A DNA stretch of 64,000 nucleotides from Sulfurovum sp. (GTDB lineage: Bacteria > Campylobacterota > Campylobacteria > Campylobacterales > Sulfurovaceae). Positions 25,304-35,506 of the stretch are shown here, piece after piece. The notes beneath the pieces are model-generated. The model was not told where the DNA came from. It made no database searches and was given only the letters and a program-made list of their open reading frames with translations. How positions within the stretch are numbered: the first letter of the stretch is position 1; the number at the start of each line of letters is the position of its first letter. The position numbers and the translations under genes are program-made. The stretch covers positions 4,209 through 68,208 of the forward strand of contig JAGSGJ010000007.1 in NCBI GenBank assembly GCA_023955225.1, read 5' to 3'.

Positions 25304-26251
25304 TTATGGGATCGGAACGGATGCTAAAATCTTCTCTATGATCTCATCTTGTGTTACTTCTTCAGCCTGTGCTTCATAAGAGAGGATGATACGGTGGCGC
25401 AATATCTCTTTAGCGATGTATGCTATTTCTATAGGTGAAACATAATCCTGCCCTTTTAAGTAAGCAATGGCGCGCGCTGCCTTATACATGTCAATACTCG
25501 CACGGGGACTGGCACCATACTCAATATAAGCTTCCAACTCTTCAAGACCGTAAGCTTTAGGATTACGTGTAGCAGATACCAGTTCTATGATATACGCTTC
25601 TATCTCTTCATCCATATGCACCTGAAGTGCTTCTTCTCTGATCTTATTGAGATCATCAATGCTGGCTACTTGCTGGATGTCGCCAAAAGTATTGTTAGCC
25701 GCACGTCTTGCTATCTCCAACTCTTCCTCTTTCGTGTTATACCCGACAACCACTTTCATCATAAATCTGTCAAGTTGTGCTTCAGGGAGTTCATAGGCAC
25801 CTTCCTGCTCAACAGGGTTTTGTGTTGCCATAACCAGGAATGGTAAGTCTATCTTGAATGTTTCATCACCGATGGTGACTTGTCTCTCCTGCATTACTTC
25901 AAGTAATGCAGATTGTACTTTAGCAGGAGCACGGTTGATCTCATCTGCCAGCAAAAGGTTGGTAAAAACAGGACCTTGTTTGATCTTAAATGTATTGTTG
26001 GAAGGATCATAGATCTCAGTACCTATGATGTCAGAAGGAAGTAGATCAGGTGTGAACTGTACACGTTTAAAGTCAAGCCCAAGTGTTTTTGCCAAAGCAT
26101 TCACTGCAGTTGTCTTTGCAAGCCCGGGAACACCCTCTAGCAGTATGTGTCCACGGCAAAGCAAACCTGCTAGAAGTCCTTCGACCATCTTATCTTGTCC
26201 TACAAGGACTTTAGAAATTTCTGTTTTGATATTTTCTATGATTTGACTCAA
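25304..26251 (-). CDS. MoxR-family AAA+ ATPase
   Basis: Chaperone-like ATPase of the Bat operon, 315 aa. Walker A 'GVPGLAKTTAVNALAKTLG' near residues 40-58, Walker B 'LLADEINRAPAKVQSALLE' near 100, sensor 'FLVMATQNPVEQEGAYELPE'. The start is TTG at 26251 with AGGAG 6 nt upstream; that ribosome site partly overlaps a small hairpin (26261-26276). It heads the minus-strand Bat run. Confidence 0.93.
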   Translation of the reverse strand: MSQIIENIKTEISKVLVGQDKMVEGLLAGLLCRGHILLEGVPGLAKTTAVNALAKTLGLDFKRVQFTPDLLPSDIIGTEIYDPSNNTFKIKQGPVFTNLLLADEINRAPAKVQSALLEVMQERQVTIGDETFKIDLPFLVMATQNPVEQEGAYELPEAQLDRFMMKVVVGYNTKEEELEIARRAANNTFGDIQQVASIDDLNKIREEALQVHMDEEIEAYIIELVSATRNPKAYGLEELEAYIEYGASPRASIDMYKAARAIAYLKGQDYVSPIEIAYIAKEILRHRIILSYEAQAEEVTQDEIIEKILASVPIP

Positions 26252-26260
26252 GTTACGCTC

Positions 26261-26276
26261 CTACATTTTTATGTAG
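26261..26276 (-). promoter_or_regulatory. Hairpin abutting the moxR ribosome-binding site
   Basis: CTACAT and ATGTAG flank a 4-nt loop. On the minus strand the last two bases of the stem are also the first two of the AGGAG (26262-26258) that precedes the TTG start at 26251. It could modulate initiation, but the stem is only 6 bp. Confidence 0.35.
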
Positions 26277-26343
26277 AAAGTATACTTTTGTGAGGTTAAT
26301 TGAAGGTTAATACTTATAGTGTTATTGTAAATAACCATCGAAA

Positions 26344-27057
26344 CTAAACTGAATGAGAACTTTGAAGTGAATACCCTACTTTACTATGAGAAACGATAGG
26401 TAGATCAGGAAGTAATTTGCGTACAGAATAGACTAAAGTACGCAGAGTAGAATCTGCTACGGTATCATCTTCCCATAACTCTGAAATAAGCGTATCATAT
26501 CTTACAGTATGATTGATATTTTTACTTAAGATCTCTAAAAGTTGACCTTGTTTTTTATTCAATTTTATGGCTTGTCCATCGTAATACAATACAGATACAT
26601 TTCTTGAGTATGTATAGTATTCATTGATGACGATATCTGTAGGTTCGTCGCTGGTGTTTACTCTAGATACTTCACTGTGTATTAAATATCTCTTATATGC
26701 GATCTTCAGTGTAACAAGTACCTCTTTGCTTGAAAATGGCTTACTTATGAAACCATACGGTGCAAGTTCCAGAAGTTCTTCAAGTGTTGCATCATCATTA
26801 TGTGCTGTAATAAATACGATGGGGAATGTATACTTATCCAAAATTTTTTTGGATAACTGAATGCCATCCATTGATCCTTTGATGTTTATATCCATCAAGA
26901 TCATGTCACAATTTATATGTTTCAATGCTTCAAGTGTATCTGAAGCATTATCGAAACAACCCGATACATTCATATGATTATTAGTAAGTATTTCTTGTAA
27001 ATAACGCTGCGTGATCACCTCATCTTCCACTATCAAAATATTTTGAGGTAAACTCAT
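26344..27057 (-). CDS. Response regulator: receiver plus winged-helix DNA-binding domain
   Basis: 237 aa. The receiver has the acidic pair Glu11-Asp12 in 'ILIVEDEVITQRYL', phospho-acceptor Asp56 in 'DMILMDINIKG', and Lys in 'FISKPFS'; an OmpR-like trans_reg_C domain follows from about residue 145 ('LNKKQGQLLEIL', 'DSTLRTLVYSVRKLLPD', ending 'KVGYSL'). It is coupled to the kinase gene by TAATG, so the pair forms one two-component system. The signal and targets are unknown. Confidence 0.93.
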   Translation of the reverse strand: MSLPQNILIVEDEVITQRYLQEILTNNHMNVSGCFDNASDTLEALKHINCDMILMDINIKGSMDGIQLSKKILDKYTFPIVFITAHNDDATLEELLELAPYGFISKPFSSKEVLVTLKIAYKRYLIHSEVSRVNTSDEPTDIVINEYYTYSRNVSVLYYDGQAIKLNKKQGQLLEILSKNINHTVRYDTLISELWEDDTVADSTLRTLVYSVRKLLPDLPIVSHSKVGYSLQSSHSV

Positions 27058-28217
27058 TATGCATGCTCCTCTTTATCAAAATGGATCTCTATCTTAGTAC
27101 CGTTTAGCCCCTCTATATTGATCGTACTATGGGGTAAGGTGACACTCAGATCTTTGATGAGGGTCAAACCTAATGACTTGTATGTTTTTGAAGTATCAAA
27201 ACCCTTACCGTTATCTTGAATACATAAACTATATCGTTCACCTAATTGTTTAAAGGAGATATCAATATCTCCTTCATCTGTATCAAAAGCATGTTCAATA
27301 GCATTGGTTACAGCCTCATTAAAAATAAGACCAAGGTTCATGGCTATTTTCATATCTATAATGAGGGGGTCTATAACTGTACTGATGCTATACTCTGTGT
27401 ATGTCTGTAAACTTTGGGCTATCTCTTCCAAATATTCTTGAATATCTACTTCTTCATAACTGTGATTACTGTAAAGATTTTTATGCATAAGACTCATAGC
27501 TTTTAACCTGTCTACATGTGTCTCAAACATTTTTTTGTACTTAGGATCATCGATCTTAAAAGATTGGCTTTCAAGTAGACTCATCACTACCTGCATATTA
27601 TTTTTTGTACGATGGTGCACTTCTTTAAAAAGTATTTTATTCTCTTCAAGCGCGACATTCAATCTCTCTTCATAAGAACTTCTTTCACTCTCGATGATAT
27701 AGAGCATATATGAAACAACCAAATACCCTAAAACGATTTGAGAAAGCAGTTCCCATTCATAGACAAACTGTACCCCTGTCAAATAAGAGAACAGAGGGAT
27801 AAAAAGAAGTACAATAAACATATTCGTACTCCATCTGATACCTTTTTTCACCCCTAGGAAAAAGAAAACAAAGATAGGCAAAGCAGCCAGCCAGAAGAGT
27901 GAAAGTTCAGGGTCTTGATCTGGCACGATCAATGACATGGAAAGTAAAAAAGTAAGTGCGCCAAGTATCATATAAGACGTATGATTGATATTGACATAGT
28001 GAGGAAATACAAGATAGGCTACCATCAAAATAAAAATGATGAACAGTTCAACGGACAACATCATATAATAGCCTTGGACCAAGTTTTCGTAAGCATACAA
28101 AAGCATCACAAAAGCACCAGCCAAAATGAACAAATTGACCATGGTTGCTCTTAGTCTATCACGACTTTTAGGGATAAAGTACTTGCCTTTTAATATTTCT
28201 GATTCAAAAAAGTTCAT
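27057..28217 (-). CDS. Membrane sensor histidine kinase, HisKA_2 type
   Basis: 386 aa. Residues 25-175 contain about six hydrophobic segments with little periplasmic sequence, suggesting sensing in or near the membrane. A dimerisation domain of HisKA_2 type follows, with the phospho-accepting His in 'FKEVHHRTKNNMQVVMSLLE' near residue 200, then a HATPase with 'NLGLIFNEAVTNAIEHAF' (N box) and 'DNGKGFD' (G1). AAGGG lies 4 nt before the ATG, and a TATACT -10 lies at 28250-28245 on the minus strand. Confidence 0.92.
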   Translation of the reverse strand: MNFFESEILKGKYFIPKSRDRLRATMVNLFILAGAFVMLLYAYENLVQGYYMMLSVELFIIFILMVAYLVFPHYVNINHTSYMILGALTFLLSMSLIVPDQDPELSLFWLAALPIFVFFFLGVKKGIRWSTNMFIVLLFIPLFSYLTGVQFVYEWELLSQIVLGYLVVSYMLYIIESERSSYEERLNVALEENKILFKEVHHRTKNNMQVVMSLLESQSFKIDDPKYKKMFETHVDRLKAMSLMHKNLYSNHSYEEVDIQEYLEEIAQSLQTYTEYSISTVIDPLIIDMKIAMNLGLIFNEAVTNAIEHAFDTDEGDIDISFKQLGERYSLCIQDNGKGFDTSKTYKSLGLTLIKDLSVTLPHSTINIEGLNGTKIEIHFDKEEHA

Positions 28218-28281
28218 ATATCCCTTTCATAAACTATCTACTCAAGTATAATATGAGGTTAATTAGTACATGCTGATAAAT

Positions 28282-31254
28282 TTATGTTTTCAAATACCCC
28301 ATTGCCGTGGCGATAATATCATCATCATCTTTACTGCGTGATTTAAGTACCATTCTCTCTCTATTTTCATCAATAAACTCTATAAAAACGTTTTCACCAT
28401 AAGACGAAACTTTAGAAATGCCTTTCTCTCTTGCCAGTACCTTCATAACGATGACATCAATGAACTGTCTTGTGATGACATCAAGTTTTCCAAAGCGGTC
28501 TGCTATCTCTGTTTCTATCTCATACACTTCCCCTGTACTTTCACATAAAGAGAGTCGACGGTAAAGTTCCAGACGCAGTCTGTCTTCTTCTATAAGCTCT
28601 TCATTGAGGTATGCATCGATAGAGAGTTTCATATCGATATTCTGTGCCACTTCTTTGTCTTGGCCGGAGAGTTCTTTAATGGCATCTTCAAGCATGCGTA
28701 AGTAGAGTGAATACCCTATCTGTTTGATATGCCCAGACTGCGCTTCACCGATGATGTTACCTCCACCGCGTATCTCTAGGTCATGGAAGGCCAGTACAGC
28801 ACCGCTTCCTAGATCTGAGTGTGATTCAAGTGCAAGCAGGCGACGTTTTGCATTGTCTGTTAAACGCTCTTTGTCTGTTACCATAAAGTAGCAGTACCCC
28901 TCTTTGCCTCCACGTCCTACACGTCCACGAAGCTGATGCAAGTCTGCGATACCAAAATTGTCTGCACCATCGACGATCATCGTGTTGGCATGCGGCATAT
29001 GTATACCTGACTCTACAATAGAAGTAGAGAGCAGTACATCATACTCACCATCTTCGAAAAGCATCATCTCATCTTCTGTCTCTTTGGCTGATATCTTAGA
29101 GTGAAGCACAGCGATGCGAAGTTTAGGCAAGAGGTTTAAAAGTACTTTTTTCTTCTCTTCAATCCCTGCAATGGAGTTAAAAACATAAAAGATCTGTCCG
29201 CCGCGGCGCATCTCACGAAGTATGGCTTCCTTAATGACCTTATCATCATAACTCTTTACAAAAGTACGTATACCTTGGCGTTCTGTAGGAGGTGTGAGGA
29301 TTTCAGAAAAAGACTTTACGTCCGACATCGCAAGGTTTAAAGATCTAGGAATGGGTGTCGCTGACATAGAAAGCAGATGCACGTCAATGGCTATCTCCTT
29401 GAGTGCCTCTTTTTGTTTCACCCCAAACTTATGCTCTTCATCGATGATGACAAGTGCCAGCTTTTTAAACTTGGCTTTGAGCAAAGCATGTGTTCCCACA
29501 ACAACGTCTATAGTACCTTCTTCCAGCCCAGTAAGCGTTGCATTTTTCTCTTTTGTCGTGGAAAACCTGTCAAGCTTCGCTACTTTTATATCATGTCCGT
29601 GAAAGCGCTCCTTAAGACTTTTATAGTGTTGTGAACTTAACAGTGTTGTGGGGGCTATCATCATGGCCTGGTATCCGTTTTTGACCGCTACAAACATTCC
29701 GTTCATAGCTACTTCTGTTTTACCAAATCCCACATCTGCTGAAAGTAGTCTGTCCATCATCCTTCCAGAACTCATATCATCCAACATGTCATTAATGGCA
29801 CGCTCCTGGTCATCTGTGTGTACAAAGCCAGCCTCTGACATAAATATGGCATGCTCTTCCATGTTTCTTTTAAGTTTGATACCCTTTTTCAAATGACGTT
29901 GCGCCGAGAGGTTGATGATCTGCGAGGCTATGGCAAAAAGTTTCTCTTTGACCTTGGCTTTGAGCTTTTTAAAGCTTGCTTTCCCCAGCTTGTCAAGTAT
30001 CGGTAATGTACCACCTTCAGCCACATAACGGTCTATCACTTCAAGATTCGAGACAGGGATAAGCAAAGAATCTTCATTTTGGTAAAACATGACTACAAAT
30101 TCACTGGTAGCTCCTAGTACATCCCGTTTTTCTATCCCCTTGAAAATACCTACTCCGTAATTCTCATGGACCACATAATCACCGGGTTTAAGCTCATCAA
30201 GTATAATACTGGCTTTTTTTACCTTTTTACGCTTGATAGGCTTGTTTAGAGAAAGGATGAGTTTATCTGCACCCAAAAGATTGACGATACCCTCTTGATA
30301 GACAAACTCTATGTTCTCAAATGAGTCCAGTTCTGAACCACGGACGATACTCTCATTTTTTGCGATGATGGTGATCTTTTTCTCTTTATGCGATTCGAGT
30401 AATTTATTTGGAGTCACTCCTTCCAGGTCGCGGTATTTGTTCCCTTCCGGGATAGCTGGTAACAAAAATGACTTTCTGGGAACAAGCGGTTCACCCAACT
30501 CATACACTTCTTTCAGTTCCTCATCCAAAGCAGATGCCCATACAGCATCAAAAAGTGTTAACGCACTCTCTCCAAGATCATCCAGGTGCCAGAGCCCAAG
30601 CGAATCTAGATCTTTGACAAAGGTATCGTAAGAACTTCGTTCGGTTCTGTTTTTGAGTGCTTCGTGTTGGGTTTTAGTGAGTGCTAAAAATGCCGGCGTA
30701 AAGGTCAAAGACTCCAACTCATCACTTTGACGCTTCTGCGTTCCCTCATCATAATGCTGGATCGTTTCCACCTCTTCATCAAACAAAGAGATACGGTAAG
30801 GTTTATCTGCATCTATAGGGTAAAAATCTATGATATCTCCACGGAAAGAGACTTCTCCCCGACTGGCTGCAATGTCCGTAAAATGGTACCCCCACTGATA
30901 TAAGGTATCCTTGAGCTCTTGCAAGTCCAAAGTATCACCAAATTCTATGGACCGGGTATCAAACAATTCTGCTTTTGGAAAAGGGATCAGCAAAGTTCTT
31001 AGCGGGGAGATAAGGATCTTTTTCTTTGTGCTTTTGTGGAAAGAAGCCAACTGTATAAACAACAACTGTACATCTTCACCATACGCACGAAGGTCTTCCC
31101 CTACACTCACACGGAGATCAGGTAAAACATACGTATCAAACCCAAGTAAAACACTCACATCCCGTATCTGTATGGATTCTTTATCATCTTTACAAATGAG
31201 TAATTTTTCTTCTTTTAACGTTTCCAGGTATTGGTAAATATTACTTTGGTACAT
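28282..31254 (-). CDS. mfd: Transcription-repair coupling factor Mfd
   Basis: Releases stalled RNA polymerase and recruits UvrA. The 990-aa protein has a UvrB-like N-terminal module ('SFRGDIIDFYPIDADKPYRI'), the RNA-polymerase interaction region ('LKPGDYVVHENYGVGIFKGI'), Walker A 'LSADVGFGKTEVAMNG' near residue 506, DEEH box 'LVIIDEEHKFGVKQKE' near 600, and helicase motif VI 'QLRGRVGRGGKEGYCYF'. It is shorter than E. coli Mfd (about 1150 aa), as in Campylobacter. It overlaps folC by 14 bp. Confidence 0.97.
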   Translation of the reverse strand: MYQSNIYQYLETLKEEKLLICKDDKESIQIRDVSVLLGFDTYVLPDLRVSVGEDLRAYGEDVQLLFIQLASFHKSTKKKILISPLRTLLIPFPKAELFDTRSIEFGDTLDLQELKDTLYQWGYHFTDIAASRGEVSFRGDIIDFYPIDADKPYRISLFDEEVETIQHYDEGTQKRQSDELESLTFTPAFLALTKTQHEALKNRTERSSYDTFVKDLDSLGLWHLDDLGESALTLFDAVWASALDEELKEVYELGEPLVPRKSFLLPAIPEGNKYRDLEGVTPNKLLESHKEKKITIIAKNESIVRGSELDSFENIEFVYQEGIVNLLGADKLILSLNKPIKRKKVKKASIILDELKPGDYVVHENYGVGIFKGIEKRDVLGATSEFVVMFYQNEDSLLIPVSNLEVIDRYVAEGGTLPILDKLGKASFKKLKAKVKEKLFAIASQIINLSAQRHLKKGIKLKRNMEEHAIFMSEAGFVHTDDQERAINDMLDDMSSGRMMDRLLSADVGFGKTEVAMNGMFVAVKNGYQAMMIAPTTLLSSQHYKSLKERFHGHDIKVAKLDRFSTTKEKNATLTGLEEGTIDVVVGTHALLKAKFKKLALVIIDEEHKFGVKQKEALKEIAIDVHLLSMSATPIPRSLNLAMSDVKSFSEILTPPTERQGIRTFVKSYDDKVIKEAILREMRRGGQIFYVFNSIAGIEEKKKVLLNLLPKLRIAVLHSKISAKETEDEMMLFEDGEYDVLLSTSIVESGIHMPHANTMIVDGADNFGIADLHQLRGRVGRGGKEGYCYFMVTDKERLTDNAKRRLLALESHSDLGSGAVLAFHDLEIRGGGNIIGEAQSGHIKQIGYSLYLRMLEDAIKELSGQDKEVAQNIDMKLSIDAYLNEELIEEDRLRLELYRRLSLCESTGEVYEIETEIADRFGKLDVITRQFIDVIVMKVLAREKGISKVSSYGENVFIEFIDENRERMVLKSRSKDDDDIIATAMGYLKT

Positions 31255-32407
31255 TTAACTTCTTTTGCATCTTATTTAAAAATTCTTCTATGACATAAAA
31301 TGAACCAAACACCAGGTAGTGTTCATCTTTGTCTAACTTACTCTCAAAATAGCCATATTCAATGCCCACTTTTTCCAGTGCCTTTTCTATCTCACTTAAA
31401 GTCGTCGCTCTTTGTGAATGAATAGGGATGATCTCTACCCGTTTTACTTTAGGTTTAAGTGTCTGTAACACTGCTTCATAATCTTTATCATCAAGACTGT
31501 TATAGATAAGCACTACCTTCTCATCCAATGCTTTTACTATGGCTTTTGCAGCCAAAGGATTATGCCCCACATCAATGCGTAACTTTTCTGTCAGTGGGTA
31601 AAAACGTCCAAAAAGTTCTAATGAACGCAGATCATTCAGATCATAAGAGATATCTAAAATATCTAAGGCTTGCAGTGCTACACAAGCATTATCTATCAGA
31701 TAATCTCCCCAGGATCTTTCTTGGGCGATCACTTCCAGTTCTGTCATCCTATGACTTGGGCATAGAGAAAGATGTAGTTTTGCACCCTTCTCATCCGCTA
31801 TCTTTTGAGCTATTTCAAGTACCTCATCATACACTTGAGGGGCCAACAAGAGTTCTTTTTGTATGCTGCGTATCTTCGTGCCGGCTATCTCTTCGATGCT
31901 TTCACCTAAAAAAGCCTGATGATCTATGCCTATGGGTGTGATGACGGAAAGTGCTTTATCGCATACATTCGTCGCATCAAATTCTCCACCCAGTCCTGCT
32001 TCCAAAACCATCAGGTCACAATCTTCAAATACAACAAAGGCCAACAGTGTCGTATACTCGAAGTAACTCAACTTTTCACTCATCTCTTTACCCAGGATCG
32101 TAAAAAGTTTCTGATGTCCTTCTTCAAGCACTTCATCAGTACTATCATTGCCGTTCATCCAAATACGTTCATTGAACTTTAAAATATGAGGGGAAGAGAA
32201 ATGTCCGACCGTAAGACCATTTTTATGAGCCAGATGGGCGATCATTCGTCCCGTAGAACCTTTCCCATTGGTTCCCACAACATGAATCGTTCTAGGCTGT
32301 CTTATATGCGGTTTCAACAGACCATAAGCACTATGTACACGCTCATGGTCTATCTCTTTATAGTAAAGAGGTTTATCTTCAAGAAATCTGTCAAAAGGCT
32401 GCATCAT
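31241..32407 (-). CDS. folC: Folylpolyglutamate synthase / dihydrofolate synthase
   Basis: ATP-dependent ligase adding glutamate to folates. The Mur-ligase-like ATP loop is 'IHVVGTNGKGSTGRMIAHLA' near residues 41-60, with 'SPHILKFNERIWMNG' and 'VLEAGLGGEFDATN' following; residues near 'DVGHNPLAAKAIV' start the C-terminal domain. 388 aa is normal to short. Two adjacent ATG codons (32407, 32404) are possible; the second has the better spacing from AAGG. It overlaps the lptE stop. Confidence 0.93.
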   Translation of the reverse strand: MMQPFDRFLEDKPLYYKEIDHERVHSAYGLLKPHIRQPRTIHVVGTNGKGSTGRMIAHLAHKNGLTVGHFSSPHILKFNERIWMNGNDSTDEVLEEGHQKLFTILGKEMSEKLSYFEYTTLLAFVVFEDCDLMVLEAGLGGEFDATNVCDKALSVITPIGIDHQAFLGESIEEIAGTKIRSIQKELLLAPQVYDEVLEIAQKIADEKGAKLHLSLCPSHRMTELEVIAQERSWGDYLIDNACVALQALDILDISYDLNDLRSLELFGRFYPLTEKLRIDVGHNPLAAKAIVKALDEKVVLIYNSLDDKDYEAVLQTLKPKVKRVEIIPIHSQRATTLSEIEKALEKVGIEYGYFESKLDKDEHYLVFGSFYVIEEFLNKMQKKLNVPK

Positions 32408-32919
32408 TTACCTTCTTTTAGCATCCCTTTAGCACTGACATAGGCCAAAAATTCATCCAACGCTTTTCCTAATCCTATACGTATGGCTTCCGTTCTTAGT
32501 GCAGAAGAAGAAAGGGAACTTTCTTCAATATCTGATTCAACAATACTCGAAATCGTTTTACTGACCTTTCCTTCTTTATTTACCATGTCAAACTTCACTC
32601 TGATAGTTGCACGGTAACGCGTTACATAACCCTCTTTATATGCGAGTGGGGTAAAGGTACTTCCTGCATAAGAGAGTCGGATTTGACTCTGCGCCTGTTC
32701 TTTAGCTACAACACGTCCTTTAAAACGCGTGTACACCAAACGATTCATCTCATCTCTAAGGAAAGGTGCATTTTCAGGTTCTGCTCTATCAACTATGACT
32801 TCTACATACACTGTATCGGAAAAAACATTTTTAATCATATGAGAGGAAGGTTTATATCCACAAGCACTTACAAGTAACACCATACTGACGGTCATCCAAA
32901 ATTTTACAATAGTATTCAT
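32404..32919 (-). CDS. lptE: LptE-like LPS-assembly lipoprotein
   Basis: Probable outer-membrane lipoprotein partner of LptD for LPS export. 171 aa with a signal peptide ending in the lipobox LVSAC (Cys20), then 'GYKPSSHMIKNVFSDTVYVE'. The later beta-rich region with 'YRATIRVKFDMVNKEG' resembles LptE. Position between leuS and folC matches Campylobacter. Identity rests on lipobox, fold-like pattern and context. Confidence 0.78.
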   Translation of the reverse strand: MNTIVKFWMTVSMVLLVSACGYKPSSHMIKNVFSDTVYVEVIVDRAEPENAPFLRDEMNRLVYTRFKGRVVAKEQAQSQIRLSYAGSTFTPLAYKEGYVTRYRATIRVKFDMVNKEGKVSKTISSIVESDIEESSLSSSALRTEAIRIGLGKALDEFLAYVSAKGMLKEGK

Positions 32920-32940
32920 ACTTTCCTCTCTTCCTAATTA

Positions 32941-35382
32941 TTAGCTTGGTTTTACAGCTAAGTTGACCAATTTATTTGGAACAACGATCTCTTTAACGAT
33001 ACTCATACCTTCAAGCCATTTTGCTCCGGCTTCTTTTGCTGCAGCTAAAATTTCATCTTGTGTTGCAGAAGGACTCATCTCTACTTCAGTACGCTTTTTA
33101 CCACCGATCATGACCACGTATAAAACACTTTCTTGCACAAAAACTTCTTCTTTCACTTCAAGCACAGCCTGTAAGTTTTTACGTTCAAACAACACTTCAC
33201 TAAGCTCTGTCGTTACATGAGGGATGATAGGTTCAAGAAGGTTTAGCATAATGTACAACCCTTCAGTCCACACAGCCCCATCATCTTGTTTGTCCAAAGC
33301 ATTCAATGCTTCCATACATGCTGCAATGAGTGTGTTGAAAGCAAAGGTCTTCTCATACACATCAGATGATTTTTGTAAAGCTTCATAGACCTTTACGCGT
33401 GCAAGTTTAGACTCTTTACTCAAGCTTCCCTGATCGATCTGGGGCAAAGCGTTTTGCGTTACTTTCTCTTTTCTGTCATACAGTTTTTTGATGAATCTAA
33501 ATGCACCTTCAACCGCTGAGTCGTTCCACTCAAGTTCTTTAGCCGGTGGTGCAGCAAAAAGGGTAAAGAGTCTCGCTGTATCTGCACCATACTTTTCAAC
33601 CAGTGCATCCGGGTCTACAGTGTTTCCCTTAGACTTACTCATCTTTGCACCGTCCATAAGTACCATACCTTGCGTCAGCAAGTTTTCAAATGGCTCATTG
33701 ATGTCATGGTAGCCAAGATCACGCAATACTTTCGTAAAGAAACGTGCATATAACAAGTGTAGGATGGCATGCTCGATTCCACCGATATACTGATCTACAC
33801 CTAACCAATAATTAGCCTCTTCTTTGTCTATACCTACTTCATTCCATTTTTTAGGATTGGTTGCATAACGGAACTGGTACCAGCTTGACTGCACAAAAGT
33901 ATCCAGTGTATCTGTCTCACGTATAGCCTCTCCCCCACACTTAGGGCAAGCACAGTTTTTCCATGTAGGATGGTTCTCGAGAGGATTACCCTCACCTGTG
34001 ATCTCCACATCTTCAGGAAGTGCAATAGGCAAGTTCTCTATCTTCTCAGCCACTAAACCACAATCATCACAATGTACAAAAGGTATAGGCGCACCCCAGT
34101 AACGCTGACGGCTTATGCCCCAGTTTCTTAACTTGTAGTTCGTCGTACCTTTACCAAATCCTGCTTCTTCAAACATAGCGATAATTTTAGCTTTAGCTGG
34201 GTAGTTACCTAAACCTGTAAACGCTGCTGAGTCAACAAGTTCACCTTCAAGCGTATAAGGAAGTTCATCCCCACCAGAGATCACTCTTTTTACAGGCAAG
34301 TCATATTTCGTAGCAAATTCAAAATCTCTCTCATCATGTGCAGGTACAGCCATCACTGCACCACCACCATATGATGCTAAGACAAAATTAGCCGTCCAAA
34401 CAGGTATCTCTTCGTTTGTAAGTGGATGAATGACAGTAATGCCTAAATCATACCCCTCTTTACCCTCTTTTGCACGTTCAATTTCAGTCATGTTTGTGAT
34501 AGTCGTAATTTTCTCACTCACATCTGTAGCTAATAACGCATTATCAAGAAGATACTTAGTAATAGGATGTTCCGCAGCAAGTGCAGAGTATGTCACGCCA
34601 TAAATGGTATCTGGACGTGTGGTAAAAACAGTATACTTATCAAAGTTTCCACCCAACTTAGCTTTACTTGCTTCACTCAATTCAAAGTCAAACTCAAGCC
34701 CTTGAGATTTTCCTATCCAATTTTCCTGCATCGTCAACACTTGGTTTGGCCATTTACCTTCAAGCTGTTTTAAGTCACCCAACAAATCATCTGCATACTT
34801 AATGATGTCTAGGTAATACCCAGGCATCTCTTTGAGTTGTACTTCATTGTCACAACGCCAACAACACCCCTCTTCAACCTGTTCATTTGCCAACACCGTA
34901 TGACAGTCTTCACACCAGTTTACAGTCGTAGACTCACGGTAAAGCAATTTCTCTTCAAACATCTTAATGATAAATTCTTGTTCCCACTTCGTATACAGTT
35001 CATCACAAGTCGCAAATTCACGTGTTTTAGAAAATGAAAGTCCCAGTGTATTGAGCTCTTTTCTCATATAATCAATGTTTGAATACGTCCAGTCTTTAGG
35101 ATGACGTCCGTGTTTGATGGCAGCATTCTCAGCAGGCATACCAAAAGCATCCCAACCGATAGGATGAAGTACATTAAAGTCCTGTTTTCTGTAGTAACGT
35201 GCAAAGGCATCACCTATGGCATAGTTACGTACATGTCCCATGTGTAAACGACCAGAAGGAAAAGGAAACATACTTAAGATGTATTTTTTCTTTCTCGTTA
35301 AAGCATCATCCGGCTCAAAAGCCTGCTCTTCGTCCCATTTATTTTGCCATTTGGCTTCAATCTCACTTGGATTGTAACTCAT
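32941..35382 (-). CDS. leuS: Leucyl-tRNA synthetase
   Basis: Charges tRNA-Leu. The HIGH-type motif is 'FPSGRLHMGHVRNYAIGD' near residue 45, the CP1 editing domain includes 'VFTTRPDTIYGVTYSALAAE', a zinc-like cluster 'CEDCHTVLANEQVEEGCCWR' precedes it, and KMSKS is 'DGAKMSKSKGNTVDPDALV' near residue 575. I start at ATG 35382 (MSYNPSEIEAKWQ), the family's usual opening; an ATG at 35397 lacks a ribosome site. About 813 aa. Confidence 0.97.
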   Translation of the reverse strand: MSYNPSEIEAKWQNKWDEEQAFEPDDALTRKKKYILSMFPFPSGRLHMGHVRNYAIGDAFARYYRKQDFNVLHPIGWDAFGMPAENAAIKHGRHPKDWTYSNIDYMRKELNTLGLSFSKTREFATCDELYTKWEQEFIIKMFEEKLLYRESTTVNWCEDCHTVLANEQVEEGCCWRCDNEVQLKEMPGYYLDIIKYADDLLGDLKQLEGKWPNQVLTMQENWIGKSQGLEFDFELSEASKAKLGGNFDKYTVFTTRPDTIYGVTYSALAAEHPITKYLLDNALLATDVSEKITTITNMTEIERAKEGKEGYDLGITVIHPLTNEEIPVWTANFVLASYGGGAVMAVPAHDERDFEFATKYDLPVKRVISGGDELPYTLEGELVDSAAFTGLGNYPAKAKIIAMFEEAGFGKGTTNYKLRNWGISRQRYWGAPIPFVHCDDCGLVAEKIENLPIALPEDVEITGEGNPLENHPTWKNCACPKCGGEAIRETDTLDTFVQSSWYQFRYATNPKKWNEVGIDKEEANYWLGVDQYIGGIEHAILHLLYARFFTKVLRDLGYHDINEPFENLLTQGMVLMDGAKMSKSKGNTVDPDALVEKYGADTARLFTLFAAPPAKELEWNDSAVEGAFRFIKKLYDRKEKVTQNALPQIDQGSLSKESKLARVKVYEALQKSSDVYEKTFAFNTLIAACMEALNALDKQDDGAVWTEGLYIMLNLLEPIIPHVTTELSEVLFERKNLQAVLEVKEEVFVQESVLYVVMIGGKKRTEVEMSPSATQDEILAAAKEAGAKWLEGMSIVKEIVVPNKLVNLAVKPS

Positions 35383-35506
35383 GTTTTCTCGCTTCATTTT
35401 TGTGATTATTTAATTAAGGGGATTATATCTAATATGGGGTTAGAGATGAATTGATACATCATATATTCCATGATCCTCAGAGTGACACAGGGATACTGAA
35501 GAAACT

